Source: Athripsodes cinereus
Taxonomy: Eukaryota > Arthropoda > Insecta > Trichoptera > Leptoceridae
DNA length: 64,000 nucleotides
Assembly (NCBI GenBank): GCA_947579605.1
Contig: OX388305.1
Location: 29,711,542 to 29,775,541 of the forward strand
Reading direction: 5' to 3'
Shown here: positions 21,865 to 34,274 of the stretch, piece by piece
Layout: each line of letters opens with the position of its first letter
Position numbering within the stretch: the first letter of the stretch is position 1
Made by a program: the position numbers and the translations under genes
Notes under the pieces: model-generated
Told to the model about the DNA's origin: nothing
The model's input: only the letters and a program-made list of their open reading frames with translations
Database searches by the model: none

Positions 21865-23090
21865 TTGTATTCATTCGTCTTATGGTCGCTCACAAGTTAA
21901 CCTCAAAATTCCACAGCTACCAGATAGCGTTGTCCATAAGAGAGTGTAAGTCCTGAAGTTTTTTACGAACACTCGTTCATGAGATGTTTGATAATTTGTG
22001 TCATTCCACATGTGCATACCGGTGAACCAATCCATTCCCATTGTTCTAATTTAGAAGCACTGCAGCCTACATCAAATCTTAAACGGTTTATTGTGCACCA
22101 TATTTTCCTGAAATTGTAAATCCAGACAGTTTTTCTGTTCGATCTGGTACTAAGTTTTGGTTTCTAACTGACGATAATGTTAAAAGCTCTCTCCAACTAT
22201 ATTCTGAAATGCAGCCCGAGCTTTGAGCAACAACTTTCCAGTAAGGACGCCGTGATATTAGGCGGTTCAGTGAAGGATTATTTATATCTAGATGGATAGG
22301 TATATTATAGTTGGATTGAACTTTCTTGACTTCATTTGGAAAGCTTTCTCTCGTCTTTGATGTGGGGGTGCTAGATTAGATAGAACACATAACTAGGGCA
22401 CTGGAGTCTGTTTTAATGTAACATTAATTACTTTTATCTTTTCATTCAGCTGAGTATCAATGAGACTAGTAAGTGAGTTTTGAAACCAAACTGGGGCGCA
22501 GTACTCTGCAACCGAGTAAAACATACCGAATTAAAACATCCCCAAGTTGTTCCAGCGAGTTTGTGCAAGATGTTTATATCGCTCATTCCTTTTTGCCGGA
22601 AGGATTCAAGATATTTTTTATAAGTTAGGAATCTGTCTTTAAATCTTTAAACTTTATACCTAAGTAGTATTTAGAACAACGTTCATTATAAATATAATCA
22701 GTTTCCAACATAGAACACATTAACTTCTTTCCCCGCTTCATCATTATTAAGAAAATTAAGGTGAAACAACCGTCTTTTGTGGGTTTGGCTAAGGTTTCAT
22801 GTACTGAAATAGTCTTTCATTGTTTTCAAGTCTTGATTAAGTGTTTCTGCAACTTTTTATAGATCGATATTTGCATGTGTGAACTTCCTCGATAGTGTAT
22901 TGGATATATCCAAGGTGTATTTATATATTGAAAAGCAATGGTGCCAGTACACATTCTTGAGGTAGTCCGAGGGTAGAAAGTTTTGTTGATGTCTTTACCC
23001 ATGTAGACTCGTAAGGATCGATCAAGGAGCATGGATCGTAAGAGCAGGGTAGTATAAGGGCACTGGTATGTTTTATACACTTTAGGTAGG
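21865..23090 (-). pseudogene. Jockey-type LINE, RT to C-terminus, heavily decayed
   Basis: Minus-strand frames, read 23090 to 21865 across many breaks, follow the order of a Jockey-clade ORF2. RSFQVYMGKDINKTF and GLPQECVLAPLLFNIYIHLG come first (the RT block GLPQGSVLAPLLFNIY). Then come KPNPQKTVVS, FYSVAEYCAPVWFQNSLTSL, a degraded VLSNLAPPHQRRESFPNEV and RPYWKVVAQSS. Last is PVCTCGMTQIIKHLMNECS, the C-terminal CxC...H...C zinc-binding motif. The YADD region is not intact. The body is about 1.2 kb with frameshifts and stops, so it is old and inactive. No clear 3' tail was found to its left. Confidence 0.8.
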
Positions 23091-23427
23091 TATTAGTTCC
23101 TATTGTTATACAGTATCAGAAGCAGCAGTCATGACTAAAAATGAGACAATAGTTTTCTTTCCTTTTTGAATGGGTACTGGGGAGTAAGACGTTACAACTC
23201 GGGCGTATTATTATATTTCTTAGGTTGGAATATTGGATAAAAAATACGAAAAATAATGAGTAAAGGTGATTCCATGTTGTATTACGAATAAAAGCTGATA
23301 TTTTCTTGGTTAATTAAAATATTTTCATAAAGAATGAAAAAATATCCGGAAATGGAATATTTTGTATAACAGCGTGAATATCTTAAGTATAAGTTCCGGT
23401 TTTCTATTGAATAAAATATAAGGTAGT

Positions 23428-23482
23428 ACTGGCTTTTCCACTTGTGGGAGATGTCATGATGATATAGTAGTTAGTAGTAGTA
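23428..23482 (+). repeat. (TAG)n-family 3' end, copy C
   Basis: TGGCTTTTCCACTTGTGGGA, then GATGTCATGATGATATAG and a broken TAGTTAGTAGTAGTA run. It matches the last 45 bases of copy B (20.3 kb) and nothing upstream: an extreme 5' truncation. Confidence 0.65.
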
Positions 23483-25149
23483 TTATATGAAGGAAAGTTG
23501 TGTCTGGCTTATCAATGTGTCCATTAATACCGTGAACTATGTTATTCTATGAGTTGAAACAGGGCACGTCTCTCAAAGAAAAGACATGCTTTATTGAATA
23601 TTTAAGGACAATATAGCTGCACGTCTGCTACATAAAAATGGAGAGGATTCGTCCTTTAAATGATATTTACACTCAATTTCCAAAAAAATATGGTTAGATT
23701 TATTTATTCAAAAGCAACTTGTGTTACATGATATTTGATAATAAATAAATAATTTCAAGGGAGAAAAAATAATTTCGTAACAAAATCTCACCTGATTGTT
23801 GGCAAATAAAATAAATATTTATATATGTGAATAAAACAAGTTCATATTTAATAGAACAATGCGAAATCACCATCAGGTATTGTGATAAAGGTATCAGGAA
23901 CGCATGTGTTGAAAGGAAGTAATTATTCTTATGCCAGAGTTATAATACGCGGGGGTTATTTATGTTTCTACGTAGAACAAAATAATGAAAAAGCTCTCAC
24001 TGAAATAAACTTAGTGTTTCAGCAAGGTATGGCGATGACAATCTCACACCTTGTAACGTGTACATGTACACCTAGCTATTTACCAGTTATCCATATATAT
24101 AGAACCCTTTTTCATAAAAAAAAGAATAAGGTACGGTAAAACAGAATACAGAGAAAATCTATAGGAAAGTTTTGTTGTGTTGAGTTGTTATATAGAATCC
24201 TGTGGTTTTTTCAAAATCTAGGACAATGATATGATATTAAGGTAATAAGATTACTCAGAAAAGGTGATATATTACCATGAAGAACACATATTTCATATAT
24301 ATGTTTAGTAGTATGCGTATTAGTTTTTCATATTTCACTCCTGAAATCATATTTATAAATTTTTCGCATTATTTTACTGGATTTATACACCTGCGTGAAT
24401 GAAGATATTAAGAATATTAATGATTGGACACGTCATCCATATAACCAACTGACTGTATAAACTCATTTAAATAGGAAAAAGGAAAGGTGTTCCGTTGTTT
24501 ACGAATCGGATTAGACTGGTTAAAGTGCACTTTATCCATGGAACGTTCACCAATCCCTCCAATACCTTTTTCAAGCCACTTTATTCCACATCTGTTGATC
24601 ATACATGTGAACTAACTAACTGACATATGTATATTCTCAACATATTTTGGAAATGAACAAAATATGCTCTTAAAAAAGTATTTTTAATGATCTAAAGAAA
24701 TTAAAAACTAAAGTGGTTGGTACATCCTTCCAGATAAAAGTATAGGCATTAAAAACATATCTCACATAATGATGTCACTGTTTTACCGCCATGTTGGTTG
24801 TGAATCCTTAAAATGCTGTATCCGCAGTTTCATTGTCCAGTTTATTATGAATTCTCTATAGCTGTTAGCTTAACATCGAAAACAAAAGATTAAGTCAAAC
24901 AGTGACCCGTTGCTATGAGACAAAGGATCATTTTCCTCTATTTTATGCTGGTTTTGAATAAGGACAGAGGAGACGAATTTAAGTACTCTTTAATAATATG
25001 CTCATAGAATATTGCGACACTCTCTGTACCGTATCGTAATATTTAATATTTTAAATAGAAAATTGGGGATATGTATGAGCGCATGACAGTTTCAAAATGT
25101 TCATATTCACTAAATCAATCGATTATTCCCTTGTTTCATAAAATTTAAA
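23483..25149. other. AT-rich DNA with one dispersed repeat
   Basis: Apart from the repeat at 24505-24575 I recognise nothing. An 85-codon plus-strand frame at 23882-24139 has no known motif. Confidence 0.4.
24505..24575. repeat. Dispersed repeat, partner at 35433-35505
   Basis: ATTAGACTGG, then GTGCACTTTATCCATGGAA and CGTTCACCAATCCCTCC align with CTAAGGCTGG, then GCGTTTTATATCATGGCAA and AGTTCACCAATCCCACC at 35.4 kb, same strand, roughly 70% identical by eye. It is probably a conserved stretch of an unidentified mobile element. Confidence 0.5.
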
Positions 25150-25339
25150 ATTATGACGAGAAAGATTTAATGACACAAGGCTTTATAGAAACAACAATAA
25201 TAAATTTTGTGACATTGACATGTTCGCTCTCAGCCCTAATGGCTTCAAGATGTCTATACTGCGCAAATTGCGAGATGATGTGCAGGATTAATAATCTAAA
25301 ATTGTTTTTTATGCGACTATCCTTCTGCATTACGATAAG

Positions 25340-25509
25340 TTTCCTCCCTTCTCTTTCCCTTACTTGCTGTGCTCGATTAATCTTAACATAACTATCATAA
25401 TTTTAAATTTGATTTGTAATGTGTTGTTTTGTTTTAATTATTCTTGTATGTTTGTCTGGTTCTGCAATGTTTGTGTTTTAATAATGTTTGTTTTTTTGTG
25501 CAATAAAGA

Positions 25510-25540
<31 letters not shown>

Positions 25541-25541
25541 G
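25340..25541 (+). repeat. LINE-like 3' UTR ending in (TTA)n
   Basis: A T-rich stretch leads to TTTGTGCAATAAAGATTTTT followed by about nine TTA units (25515-25541). AATAAA close before a trinucleotide tail is typical of insect LINE 3' ends. No convincing protein remnant lies upstream; the 73-codon frame at 25170-25391 has no recognisable motif. Confidence 0.45.
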
Positions 25542-27340
25542 TTTGTGTGTTGATCCAGTATTGAATTGATTGATGGTGATTACTGTTTGTTTCAAGATTA
25601 ATGCTTTATCTCTAATATTTTTATTATTGTTTGTTTTCTTTTTATATTACATGACAACCTTATGGGCTAATGAAATATATCAAATACTTAATTTGTATAC
25701 ACTTTTAAATTGGGCAATGCATGGTCTCTTGTAAAGATTATAATTGTTTGTATTTATTTGTATGTGTTGTCTGAAGTGTGTAACTGGTTTTGAAAATAAA
25801 CAAAAATAAATAATAGTTAAAACTTATGCAAGATCGAGTCATCCTTATCTTCATTCCATAACTTTAAGGACGTACACAAAATATATGTATCCTTCTGCAA
25901 AATTCATTACATTACTTTGAGTATTTATTTATGTATTGTATTTTCTTGCACATGATCATTCAAATTACAATATCAACAAATTAGTTTACATAAGAAAAAA
26001 TGTGAAGATATGCAATTGCGACATTATTACTTTATAGTGGTTTCTTCCATGAATTACTCCTCAATATGACATTTAAATTCATAATAACAGATAAACTTTC
26101 TAATGAGCTTCATTGATATCAAAACTGCTTATGGCAGATATTTTTTCTCTTGATACAAAAAACCAGCTCAATGTGTAAGTACCTACCTACTGAACACTTT
26201 TTTTCTTTTTAATTATAATAAAGCTTTGTTTTTTACGCGTTTTTCTTGGTGTAATATACAATTTTTTCACACCCCATCACACAATCTTCCTTTTAATCAA
26301 ATCGTACTTCACACAGCCTCCGACATTAGGAATTTAAATCTCGCACGGTGCTTTCTTTTCATTTTTCATCCTATAATATATCCATCTATGTATGTATAAT
26401 ATGTATCACGCGGAGTTGCTTTTTATATTTTGCGAAATTTCTTCAATAAACACAAAAGACTCGGTGAATATAAGCTTCATTAAGTTCATTTGATGTACAT
26501 AGATAAATTGCGAGAATATTCCTGAGATTTTAATAATAAAACAATATTCTTGAACTTTCATTTCTGTGGTGTGTGTATTTTATCCGGATTATCTTAAAAC
26601 TACTTTATGTGTCAATAAAGATAGTAATTAATATAATGAAAATGTCTGTAATAGAATTTAATAACTTCCTTTAAGTACTTGTGTGGAAGTCATCATAAGC
26701 TATGAAACTGTATATAATAATGAAACGAGCTGAGTTCTAGGGTGTCAATCATACAAAAGATTTCCTTATGACGAACTAAAGACAATAACTATTTGTATCA
26801 ATCTAAACAATAATCTATTACTCACTTTATAGTGAATCGAAACATAATGACGACGTTTAAATATAGACAACGGCTGACTCGAGTAATTTAAATAGTTTGT
26901 TTATACTCTACGCATATTAAACTGACATAATAAATGTCTAAAAGTCGAATAAATTAGTTTGATGCGTGCGTAAAAATAATATATTATTGCCTAAAGAAAG
27001 CAGAAACTGTCGTGCAGGTATTCGACAATAACATAATGCTGCCATGAGATGGGGCTATAACACAAAGAGGGTGTATAAAATTAACATGTTGAGTGACATT
27101 TATGATTAGATGTTAACAATTAACACCACAATGGTAATTTGTTCAACACGTTCAGAATAAAATCATTCTGTGTTTGTTACTCTGCTTACATTTACATTAT
27201 GACTGTTTAATTATAGCTGTGTTTCAATTGTGTTACAAATATTAACATATGTTTGAAAATTATATTAAAATAAGGCTCTGATCCACTTTAGTTACTTAAT
27301 TTTCACGAGCTCTTTATATAAACATTATTTATTAATTTAT
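25542..27340. other. AT-rich DNA, possible further LINE tail
   Basis: ACTGGTTTTGAAAATAAAC and AAAAATAAATAA near 25780-25812 look like another A-rich retrotransposon tail, but no body is visible. The rest is unremarkable. Confidence 0.35.
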
Positions 27341-27418
27341 AACTTCTTCTTCTTCTTCTTGTGCCATATCAGGTCCCCCCGAGGTTGGCAATCATTCTGT
27401 CGAAGGTTTCTCTATCCT
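27341..27418 (-). repeat. RTE-type LINE extreme 3' end, (GAA)n tail
   Basis: The minus strand reads GCGCAGGATAGAGAAACCTT, a short stretch, then GCCAACCTCGGGGGGACC, TGATATGGCAC and an AAGAAGAAGAAGAAG tail. TGA is the stop codon in the longer relative at 51346-51932, where the same bases end the protein with ANVGGT. Only the last 20 or so codons remain: a very short 5'-truncated insertion. Confidence 0.8.
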
Positions 27419-28787
27419 GCGCGACCCGGAACAGCAATTTATAAATACAATGAGTATATATCCGCATGACAGCCTTCTCGTCGAGACATGTTATAACCAT
27501 CCATATTAAGATACATCAGGTATTGATGACCTGTGATGAATGATTAATTACAATAAATTGAATTAATGAAACGACATTTCTCAGAACATTCTTGGGTTCA
27601 TTCTCGGGTTGACTGGAAGACGTTGCTCAGCAACAAATCCTCCCTTTGGTTCAAATTACATAAATTGTCATGTTGTGTAATTATTTTGAATTTGACCAAT
27701 TATGATTTATTTATTTATTTATTTTTATTCTCAAAATTATATTTCAGATAATATTTGGTTAAAAATAATTAATAGATCCGGTTTCATATATTTTTCTTAC
27801 ATGCCAATGGTAAAATATTGAAGGAAATCGATAGATGTAAGTTATGTTCCGTAGATAGCTCAGATAATAATATAAAAATAATAATAAAATGTACCTAAAA
27901 AAGCTAAAAAAATTATCCTTTATTATTTTATACGCAAAATTAATTCCATAGACATGTATTTTGTTATTGTTTGTGTATAAGTTTTGATGTTTTGCAGATA
28001 ATGAAACACAACGATGAAATGAGTAGCATAGTTTTTGATATTATTAACATCCGATTGCGTGACCTCGAGCATTGAGTGAAATGATTTCCCGTTAGACTAA
28101 ACGCTGCGGAATAACTTTGGTAGACCTAATGAACTTTTATACCAGAATTACGATTAGTTTTGTTGTTATCAGAACATTAAATGGATTAATAAAACGATTC
28201 CAGCCTTTATGTAATATTATGTTGTCCAATATATATGTAGGAATGGTCTAATAATTTAGTTGGGATAATTTCACATAAATGTTATTTCACGCTGAAGTTG
28301 ATTTTGACGTTTTCACATTTTTATTAAATAAATTAAAAACAAAACAAATGATTTCTCTTTACAATAAAAAATAAACGTATTAAGTATCATTTATGATGAA
28401 ATTTAAAACACATCGATGGCAATTTGGAATAAATATGTTTTTAACGAAATTCAGTCACTTGCAATATTTCAATAGTAATCCATTCAAATTAAAATATTAT
28501 TCACTTTGTTTTAGTATATTTTCGGCATTAACTGTATAATAATTTCTAGACATATTTAGATAATCGCTTAAAAAAGTTTTAGATAATCGCTCGTAAATGG
28601 TGGACGCTCCCTCGAAACCGCGGTAGCCAAAAAACTAATAAAATAATACCAATGTAACATATTATTGTTAACAAAAAAATGAAATGAGAAAAATTGAAAA
28701 AAGTACATTCAAATACATAATATGATAAAGTAATGTTTTTTTTTTATTCCAGGAGTCATTGAGATTATATAGCTTTTTATATATTAT
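27419..28787. other. AT-rich DNA, nothing recognised
   Basis: No gene-like frame. A short TCGCTCGTAAATGGTGGACG patch followed by CTCCCTCGAAACCGCGG near 28590-28626 is GC-richer and unexplained. Confidence 0.4.
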
Positions 28788-28799
28788 TATTTCATTAAC

Positions 28800-29213
28800 T
28801 TAATAACTCGAAACATTAACTCGAAGTGTTTCAAATGAGATGCCTACGAGAAATTCTGAAAGTGTCCCTACGCAACCGTATACAGAATGAAGTAATTAGA
28901 GTGCGCTGCGATAACCAAGCACCACTGGAAGAGGAGATCCGCAAACGCACTCAGATGGTTTGGACGCCCTCTGGAAACAGAGACCACCGGAGTGGAAAAC
29001 AAATAGAAGAGCTCCGAGAAAAACATGGCTGAAACACATCGAGTCCGACCTTCTCCACAGACGATTTAAGCCCGAGGATGCGAAGAGCATTGCGGCTGAC
29101 AGGAGGAGCTGTTCGGAACTGGTTCAAGACCCACAGGGGGCACCCACTGCCGCATATAGGCTCCGTCCACGTGAACGACCTTATGCAGCAAGGGCTCCAT
29201 AAGTAAGTAAAAG
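28800..29213 (+). mobile_element. 5'-truncated LINE with 12-bp target-site duplication
   Basis: TATTTCATTAAC occurs at 28788-28799 and again at 29214-29225, exactly around the insert. The coding remnant starts FQMRCLREILKVSLRNRIQN (the C-terminal FxxRCLRxILxI+..DRIxN block after the RT domain). After a frameshift near 28960 it continues RAPRKTWLKHIESDL, RFKPEDAKSIAADRRS, ELVQDPQGAPTAAYRLRPRE and RPYAARAP with a stop at 29200-29202. A short TAAGTAAGTAAAAG tail follows. Duplication, truncation and tail all indicate target-primed reverse transcription. Confidence 0.85.
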
Positions 29214-29225
29214 TATTTCATTAAC

Positions 29226-30525
29226 AATAAGAAATAGTGTTAAATGATAAAGTTGATCCAACAAATCACAATCTTTAAAATCTATTGTCTAAATTCTAAT
29301 AGATGAACTATAGAGTCAGGACGGGACGGGATAAAGATGTACCCAATACGTAATAATATTCTGTATCACAGTAGTCCCATATTGCAAGTATCTATAATGG
29401 TACTTATATATTATTATGTACCTATATAGATTCATATAGTGGAGAGGTTTTTGATGTTATTTGAATTGCTAATATTTTTGGTCAGGGAATGGAATTTCCT
29501 TTAGGTAAATATTAACTTTGAAATTCAGAATTGAAATAACGATACAAAATTTCCACAAAGCGAATTAATATGTCAAAAAAAGATTTGATTTGATTTCATA
29601 CAAATGAAGATTGAAGAGCGGCAATAAAGGTCCTCGACCATTTTTATTTATATTATTCAGTTGAAACTGAAGGATAGATTATTGGCTAAAAATATAACTC
29701 AATTAAACTGTGAACTTCGCTACATAACCAAAATAAAAATTAGTTTCCTGAAAATATATAAACTAATTATTAATGATAAAATAATCAAAAAAATTAAGTG
29801 AGTAAAAAATTTGTTACTACTGAATTATTTGAATTTTAAATAACTATTTTCATGGTTAGAAAATATATATTAAAGTAATTAATTAGAAGAGTAGGAATAT
29901 TGTAGGAGTGTGTGTGTTCGGGTTATGGCTATTCTAATCGGCTTGGAGAAAGTATTTATTAAATTGAATGATATTAAAATAGGTGCGGTGCTGCACTATT
30001 ATCGTTAGTGTGAGTTGTTAACAAATAATTCTGAAATTACACGTGACTTTGCAAAAATGATGGTCAGCCCAGCACCGAGAGCCAGGAGGCCACAATACCT
30101 GACATAACATCATGCTAATGTTTGCCTTATGATTAATGAACTTTGAAACAAATATGATGTGATGAATCCAACCCATGTAGTAAAAACATTTTCATGTTTA
30201 CATTAGATAAGAGATAGCGGGTCATTAGGAGAGTAGGTATTAGGAGTACGTACCTACTCTATTTATCACAACTATTAACGTGTTGTATGCAAATGTACCT
30301 ATTCAACAAAATTAAATTATCGAAACAACGCGATAAGATGTTTTCGATATTGCTACTGTGATTGTCTATTGTATTAGAGGAGCTTATTATTCCAAGAAGG
30401 TAGTGGAAAATGTCCAGAAGGCCTTATTTATTACGTTATCCTTGGAGTGGGAAGCTTATGTAAATACTTAACCCTGTTAACATTATAACGGCGTATCTCA
30501 ACCAAGATATACAACTTACATCTAC
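29226..30525. other. AT-rich DNA, nothing recognised
   Basis: Only short frames and AT-rich sequence; no repeat partner found in the window. Confidence 0.45.
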
Positions 30526-31392
30526 TCTCTCTCTCTGGTTTCAATCCTGGGATTGGTTTGCAGCAAATATCTCTTTAATTCTTCTCCTCCACTCCTCCCT
30601 GTCTTGTGCGGTTCTTTTAAATTCTGCATATGATGAGCAGCGCATGTCCACCAACAGGTCCTCCAGGTACTCTCTGCGTGGGCGTCCCCTAGAGTTTGTC
30701 CCCTCGGTCATACCCTCCATTACGGCATGCAAGAGGCCTTCTTGTCGTATTACATGGCCGATCCACCTTGCACGCCTTTCTGACAAGATCTTGAGCAGGT
30801 GCCTTCCTCCTTCGATTCTTTGAAGGACTTCTTCGTTTGTGATGTGGTCTCTCCAGGAAATTCCTAATAGTCTTCTATAGGTCCACATCTCAAACGCCTC
30901 TAGTCTTCGTTTATCTCTTTCAGATAGGCACCATGTCTCGCAGCCGTACATCAGGATACTCCATACATAGGTCTTGATGAGGAGTATTCTCAGTCTCAGG
31001 TCTATATTGTTTGATTCTATTATTTTCGACTTTTTATTAAATGCAAGTCTAGCCTGATGTATACGGCTGTCGACCTCACTCTTAGACCGACCGTCCCATG
31101 TTATTTTGCTCCCGAGGTATACAAACTCCTTGGTGTTCTTTAGTGGTATTCTCGACATCACTACTCTCATCTGTTGTTGCGTTCGGCCTACAGTAAGCAA
31201 CTTTGTTTTATCTTTATTTATCTTCATACTGTAGTTATTTTGAAGAATGTTTTCCATAGTTGTTAAGGCCTCTTGCAGTTCTTCTTCACTTTCAGCAATC
31301 ATAGCAATATCGTCAGCAAACCTTATCATATCCACCTTTTGCCCGTGCAACTTTACACCCTCTCTGTGACTCATTCTCTCTCTCAAGTCGTC
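30526..31392 (-). pseudogene. RTE-type reverse transcriptase, C-terminal 281 codons
   Basis: Longest open frame in the window (31386 down to 30541) and uninterrupted. Residues 22-27 are RFADDI, with the paired catalytic aspartates of the RT palm. Residues 88-92 (FVYLG) begin the post-RT block. Residues 146-152 contain MYGCETW, followed by LEAFEMWTYRRLLGISWRDH and HITNEEVLQRI. ARWIGHVIRQ, GRPRREYLEDLL and AQDREEWRRRIKEI then end the protein, as in RTE/BovB elements. The endonuclease and the fingers of the RT are missing, so the first codon is just the truncation point. A GAGAGAGAGAG tail follows the stop. Conserved motifs and no stops suggest a relatively young copy. Confidence 0.88.
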
Positions 31393-32074
31393 AATCTACG
31401 TTCAGCATAAATAATAGAGAACATATTACTGTTGGTTTACATGTAGACATCAAAATTTCACTATTTATTGATCTTTTTATTTTTCGCTTTGATACTGTAG
31501 CAAAGTGTAGATTAAAAGAAAACATGTAGTAATATTGCGTAAATTACTTAGCTAAGCTTCTTAAATAGATCATTTATATTAATTGAAATTATTAATTTGA
31601 TATTCCTTTGAAGTTTATTTGTTGCATTGAAAGAGAGAGAAAAGAAAAGGAAAATCCAAAATCCATTTAAATCGCTATTCAAAGGCTCAAAGATTCACAA
31701 TCCCCATTATTTAGTTGTTTGTAACCCTTATTTTAATAAAGAGTAAGTATAAAACAGAATATATAATTCCCTCGTAGAAAATTGTCATTTGTTTCCTCAG
31801 AAATAAAAAAGCATTGGAATCACAACAAAATAGCGACGAGTGAGATTGGAACGGAAGTCATTAAACAAATGGAAAAGGGTCATGATGTTATAAAAAGTAA
31901 AAAGTAAATGATAAAGTCACGGATAAAAAGATAACACGAAACAGACAGACTACTTACCTACCATTCAGTGAACTATAATATCAGAAAACAATGCGATAAA
32001 TGTACGGCGATAAACTCCGTGTACGTGAGAAAGAACTACTAACAATCATTTATACCTATGTGTATACTGTATAC
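31393..32074. other. AT-rich DNA, nothing recognised
   Basis: No repeat or coding signal seen upstream of the truncated RTE copy. Confidence 0.45.
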
Positions 32075-32180
32075 TGTATACATACATACAAACCATCACG
32101 CTGCTTCCCTTGCGGGGTAGGCAGAAAGGATCGAGCGCCACTTCCTTCTTTCCTTGCATACATCTTTCGCTTCCGTCTCT
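32075..32180 (-). repeat. Dispersed repeat with TATG tail
   Basis: The minus strand reads CTTTCTGCCTACCCCGCAAG, GGAAGCAGCGTGATGGTTTG and TATGTATGTATAC. The CTGCCTACCCC...GG(A)AG block before a TATGTATG tail is like a widespread insect repeat end known from moth genomes. An 80-codon plus-strand frame across it is incidental. Confidence 0.45.
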
Positions 32181-32334
32181 GTCATACAATTCCTCATGCA
32201 TGCTCTCCTGTTCAATGTGCTCAACAACTTTTGTTCACTTAGTCTTAATTAACTCGTTCACCTGAATTTCATTTTATTTATTAATTTAAAAGCATGTTGT
32301 GGTGTTTTTGTATATTTGTATTTTGTTCTTAACT

Positions 32335-32453
32335 TTGATAATTTTTTGAAACCCTTCTGGTAAATTTAGGATCTTCACTGGTCCACCTTTTGATTTTGTA
32401 AATTGTTATCATGTACTATAATCGACTGTCTGATCCTGTAAAAAAAAAAAAAA
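32335..32453 (+). repeat. LINE 3' tail with poly-A
   Basis: GGATCTTCACTGGTCCACC, TTTGTAAATTGTTATCATG, CTGTCTGATCCTGT and a run of about 13 A. It is the second copy of the tail at 1-137. It abuts a minus-strand RTE fragment, so two insertions meet here. Confidence 0.65.
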
Positions 32454-32464
32454 CAAGTGACCGT

Positions 32465-32665
32465 CCTGTAGGATTTGATTTAAATGATCTTGCCATTTGA
32501 TTCTCGGACGTCCACGTCTCCGAGACCATTCCTCTCAGCCAAATATATCTTCTTGGTCATTCTGTCCTCATTCATTCTTTCCATGTGCCCAAACCATCGT
32601 AACTTATTTACATTCATCCTGGTAACCACACCAACTTTCACAATTTCATTGTATATACCTCCGAT
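32465..32665 (-). pseudogene. RTE-type LINE fragment (post-RT region)
   Basis: The minus strand reads VTRMNVNKLRWFGHMERMNE and DRMTKKIYLAER, then after a one-base shift WSRRRGRPRIKWQDHLNQIL. LRWFGHxxRM..DR and RRGRPxxxWxDxL are the conserved post-RT blocks of RTE-like elements. The frame break and the loss of both ends make it a relic. It stops at the poly-A of the LINE tail next to it. Confidence 0.8.
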
Positions 32666-32669
32666 AAAC

Positions 32670-34099
32670 TGATGAATAAAGAAAATCGTCTACTGATTAC
32701 GTATATGAAAGATTTTATAATGAGTTTATACACGAATTGCTCGTAATTCGTCAGATTAATATCGTAGATGTATCTACAATGTAGAATACAATATATTATT
32801 GTGGTACATAATACTCGATATGAAAATATATGTCATATTTGAAGAAATATAATAATTCTGTGTTTAATAATTACTGAAAAGTTAAATTAACTCGTGTACG
32901 TTATATATATAATTTAGTGTATGTACAATATTTTAAAAATTATTCAAAAGGTTAGATTTTCACAAAAAATGCACTATTATATTTGAATTCACAATTAGTT
33001 GGCTAACAAACTGACGTGAAAAGGGTATGAATGTTTTAAAACATCAAAATTTGAGTGAAAATAAAAGGGAAACCATAAAGTGAAAAACTTGATGAAAAAC
33101 ATTTGCGTTTGAAAAATATTCAAAATAAAACTAAGTGAAGCAAGAATCAAGTAAACGTTTCAATGTAACTAACTTAGTGTATGAATACGGGAGAAACGAA
33201 AATACACAGAGAAAAAATCAGCAAAATGCAGGAAAATATGAACAACTTGTTTGATAATCAAGATTTAAATTGAAGAAATAAACATCTTTATTCGTTACAA
33301 ATTTTTAAAACACAATCATAAACATTGACAGCAAATTATATTTTGGGACTTTGGAGTTTACAAATATTGCCAGTTTAATCCAAATCTATTTTTTATACCT
33401 ATTTGAATAAGTTGAATAAATGTAATAACTATATAGATATCGGATAAGATCAAGACTTAAATTAGAATTCAACGCAAACTCTGAGAACCTGTCACGATTC
33501 ACCGGTACACTTTAAGCAGCATTTCGTTATTGAAGATTACTTCACCAACAATCACCACGTGTTATTTTAACAATTTTTAGTAAAGAGTTAACGTTGCATT
33601 CACGAGTGCATGAAATAACAAAATATCTCAATAGATAATGCTGCACCATGGTAGACAGGGCATAACGGAACATTCTATGTGTGTTTACTAACTGTCTGGC
33701 TGTCAATAGTAGAGCTTCTGCAAAAATATATACTTATTATTATTTCACAAACGGATAAATCTAGGATGTTGGCAGATACATTCACATCACTTCACTATGG
33801 CGCCTCCGGTGTGGACAAGATTTGTTAAGTGTAGAATTTCGGATAAATGGAAGTCCCCAGACTTCTGCGGTATCCGGGTGGACGGTGGGTCCTTCAATGT
33901 ATCACTTCATGTTATTTTTATTTATCGGAGCCTCTCACGTGAGCTACATATAAAGACAAAGTGAACCTTTATTTAATTGGACATAAGATAAATTGAAAAA
34001 CACAGTACCTAGTTATCTTCCAAGTGACTTTCTTGTTTACTTTATCTAAATATCTTTTGATTCAAATTGATTATAAGAAATTAAAATTAGTAATAATAA
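32670..34099. other. AT-rich DNA with a GC-richer patch
   Basis: 33790-33900 is GC-richer (GGCGCCTCCGGTGTGGACAA; CTTCTGCGGTATCCGGGTGG) without a long frame or a recognised family. It may be an eroded mobile element or a conserved noncoding element. Confidence 0.35.
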
Positions 34100-34265
34100 C
34101 TAGACAATTTTTAAGATGCGCCGTTCAGGTGAAGGGCCCATTCAAGAAACATAACACCTAAACAATAGGGTTTTTAACCCTGCCTTGAACACCTCCATAC
34201 TCCCCAGATTTCGCAAATCATAGGGAATTTAGTTTCATAGCAACGGAGCAGCCACACAGAAGGCA
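34100..34265 (-). pseudogene. Jockey/CR1-like LINE C-terminal block
   Basis: The minus strand includes a degraded LWN-LPYDLRNLGSMEVFKAG and LKTLLFRCYVS followed by a stop. This is the (A)xLWNxLPxxLRxxxSxxxFKxxLKTxLF motif that ends Jockey/CR1-like ORF2 proteins. A base shift is needed near its start. It lies beside the RT fragment at 34275-34635, which belongs to a different region of the protein and probably to another element. Confidence 0.65.
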
Positions 34266-34274
34266 CACATTAAG

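Noticed and set aside
27341..27365. CRISPR or functional microsatellite
   Set aside because: The CTT run is the tail of a truncated RTE copy on the minus strand.
31993..32242. 80-codon plus-strand frame as a small cysteine-rich protein
   Set aside because: Most of it is antisense to a dispersed repeat with a TATG tail.
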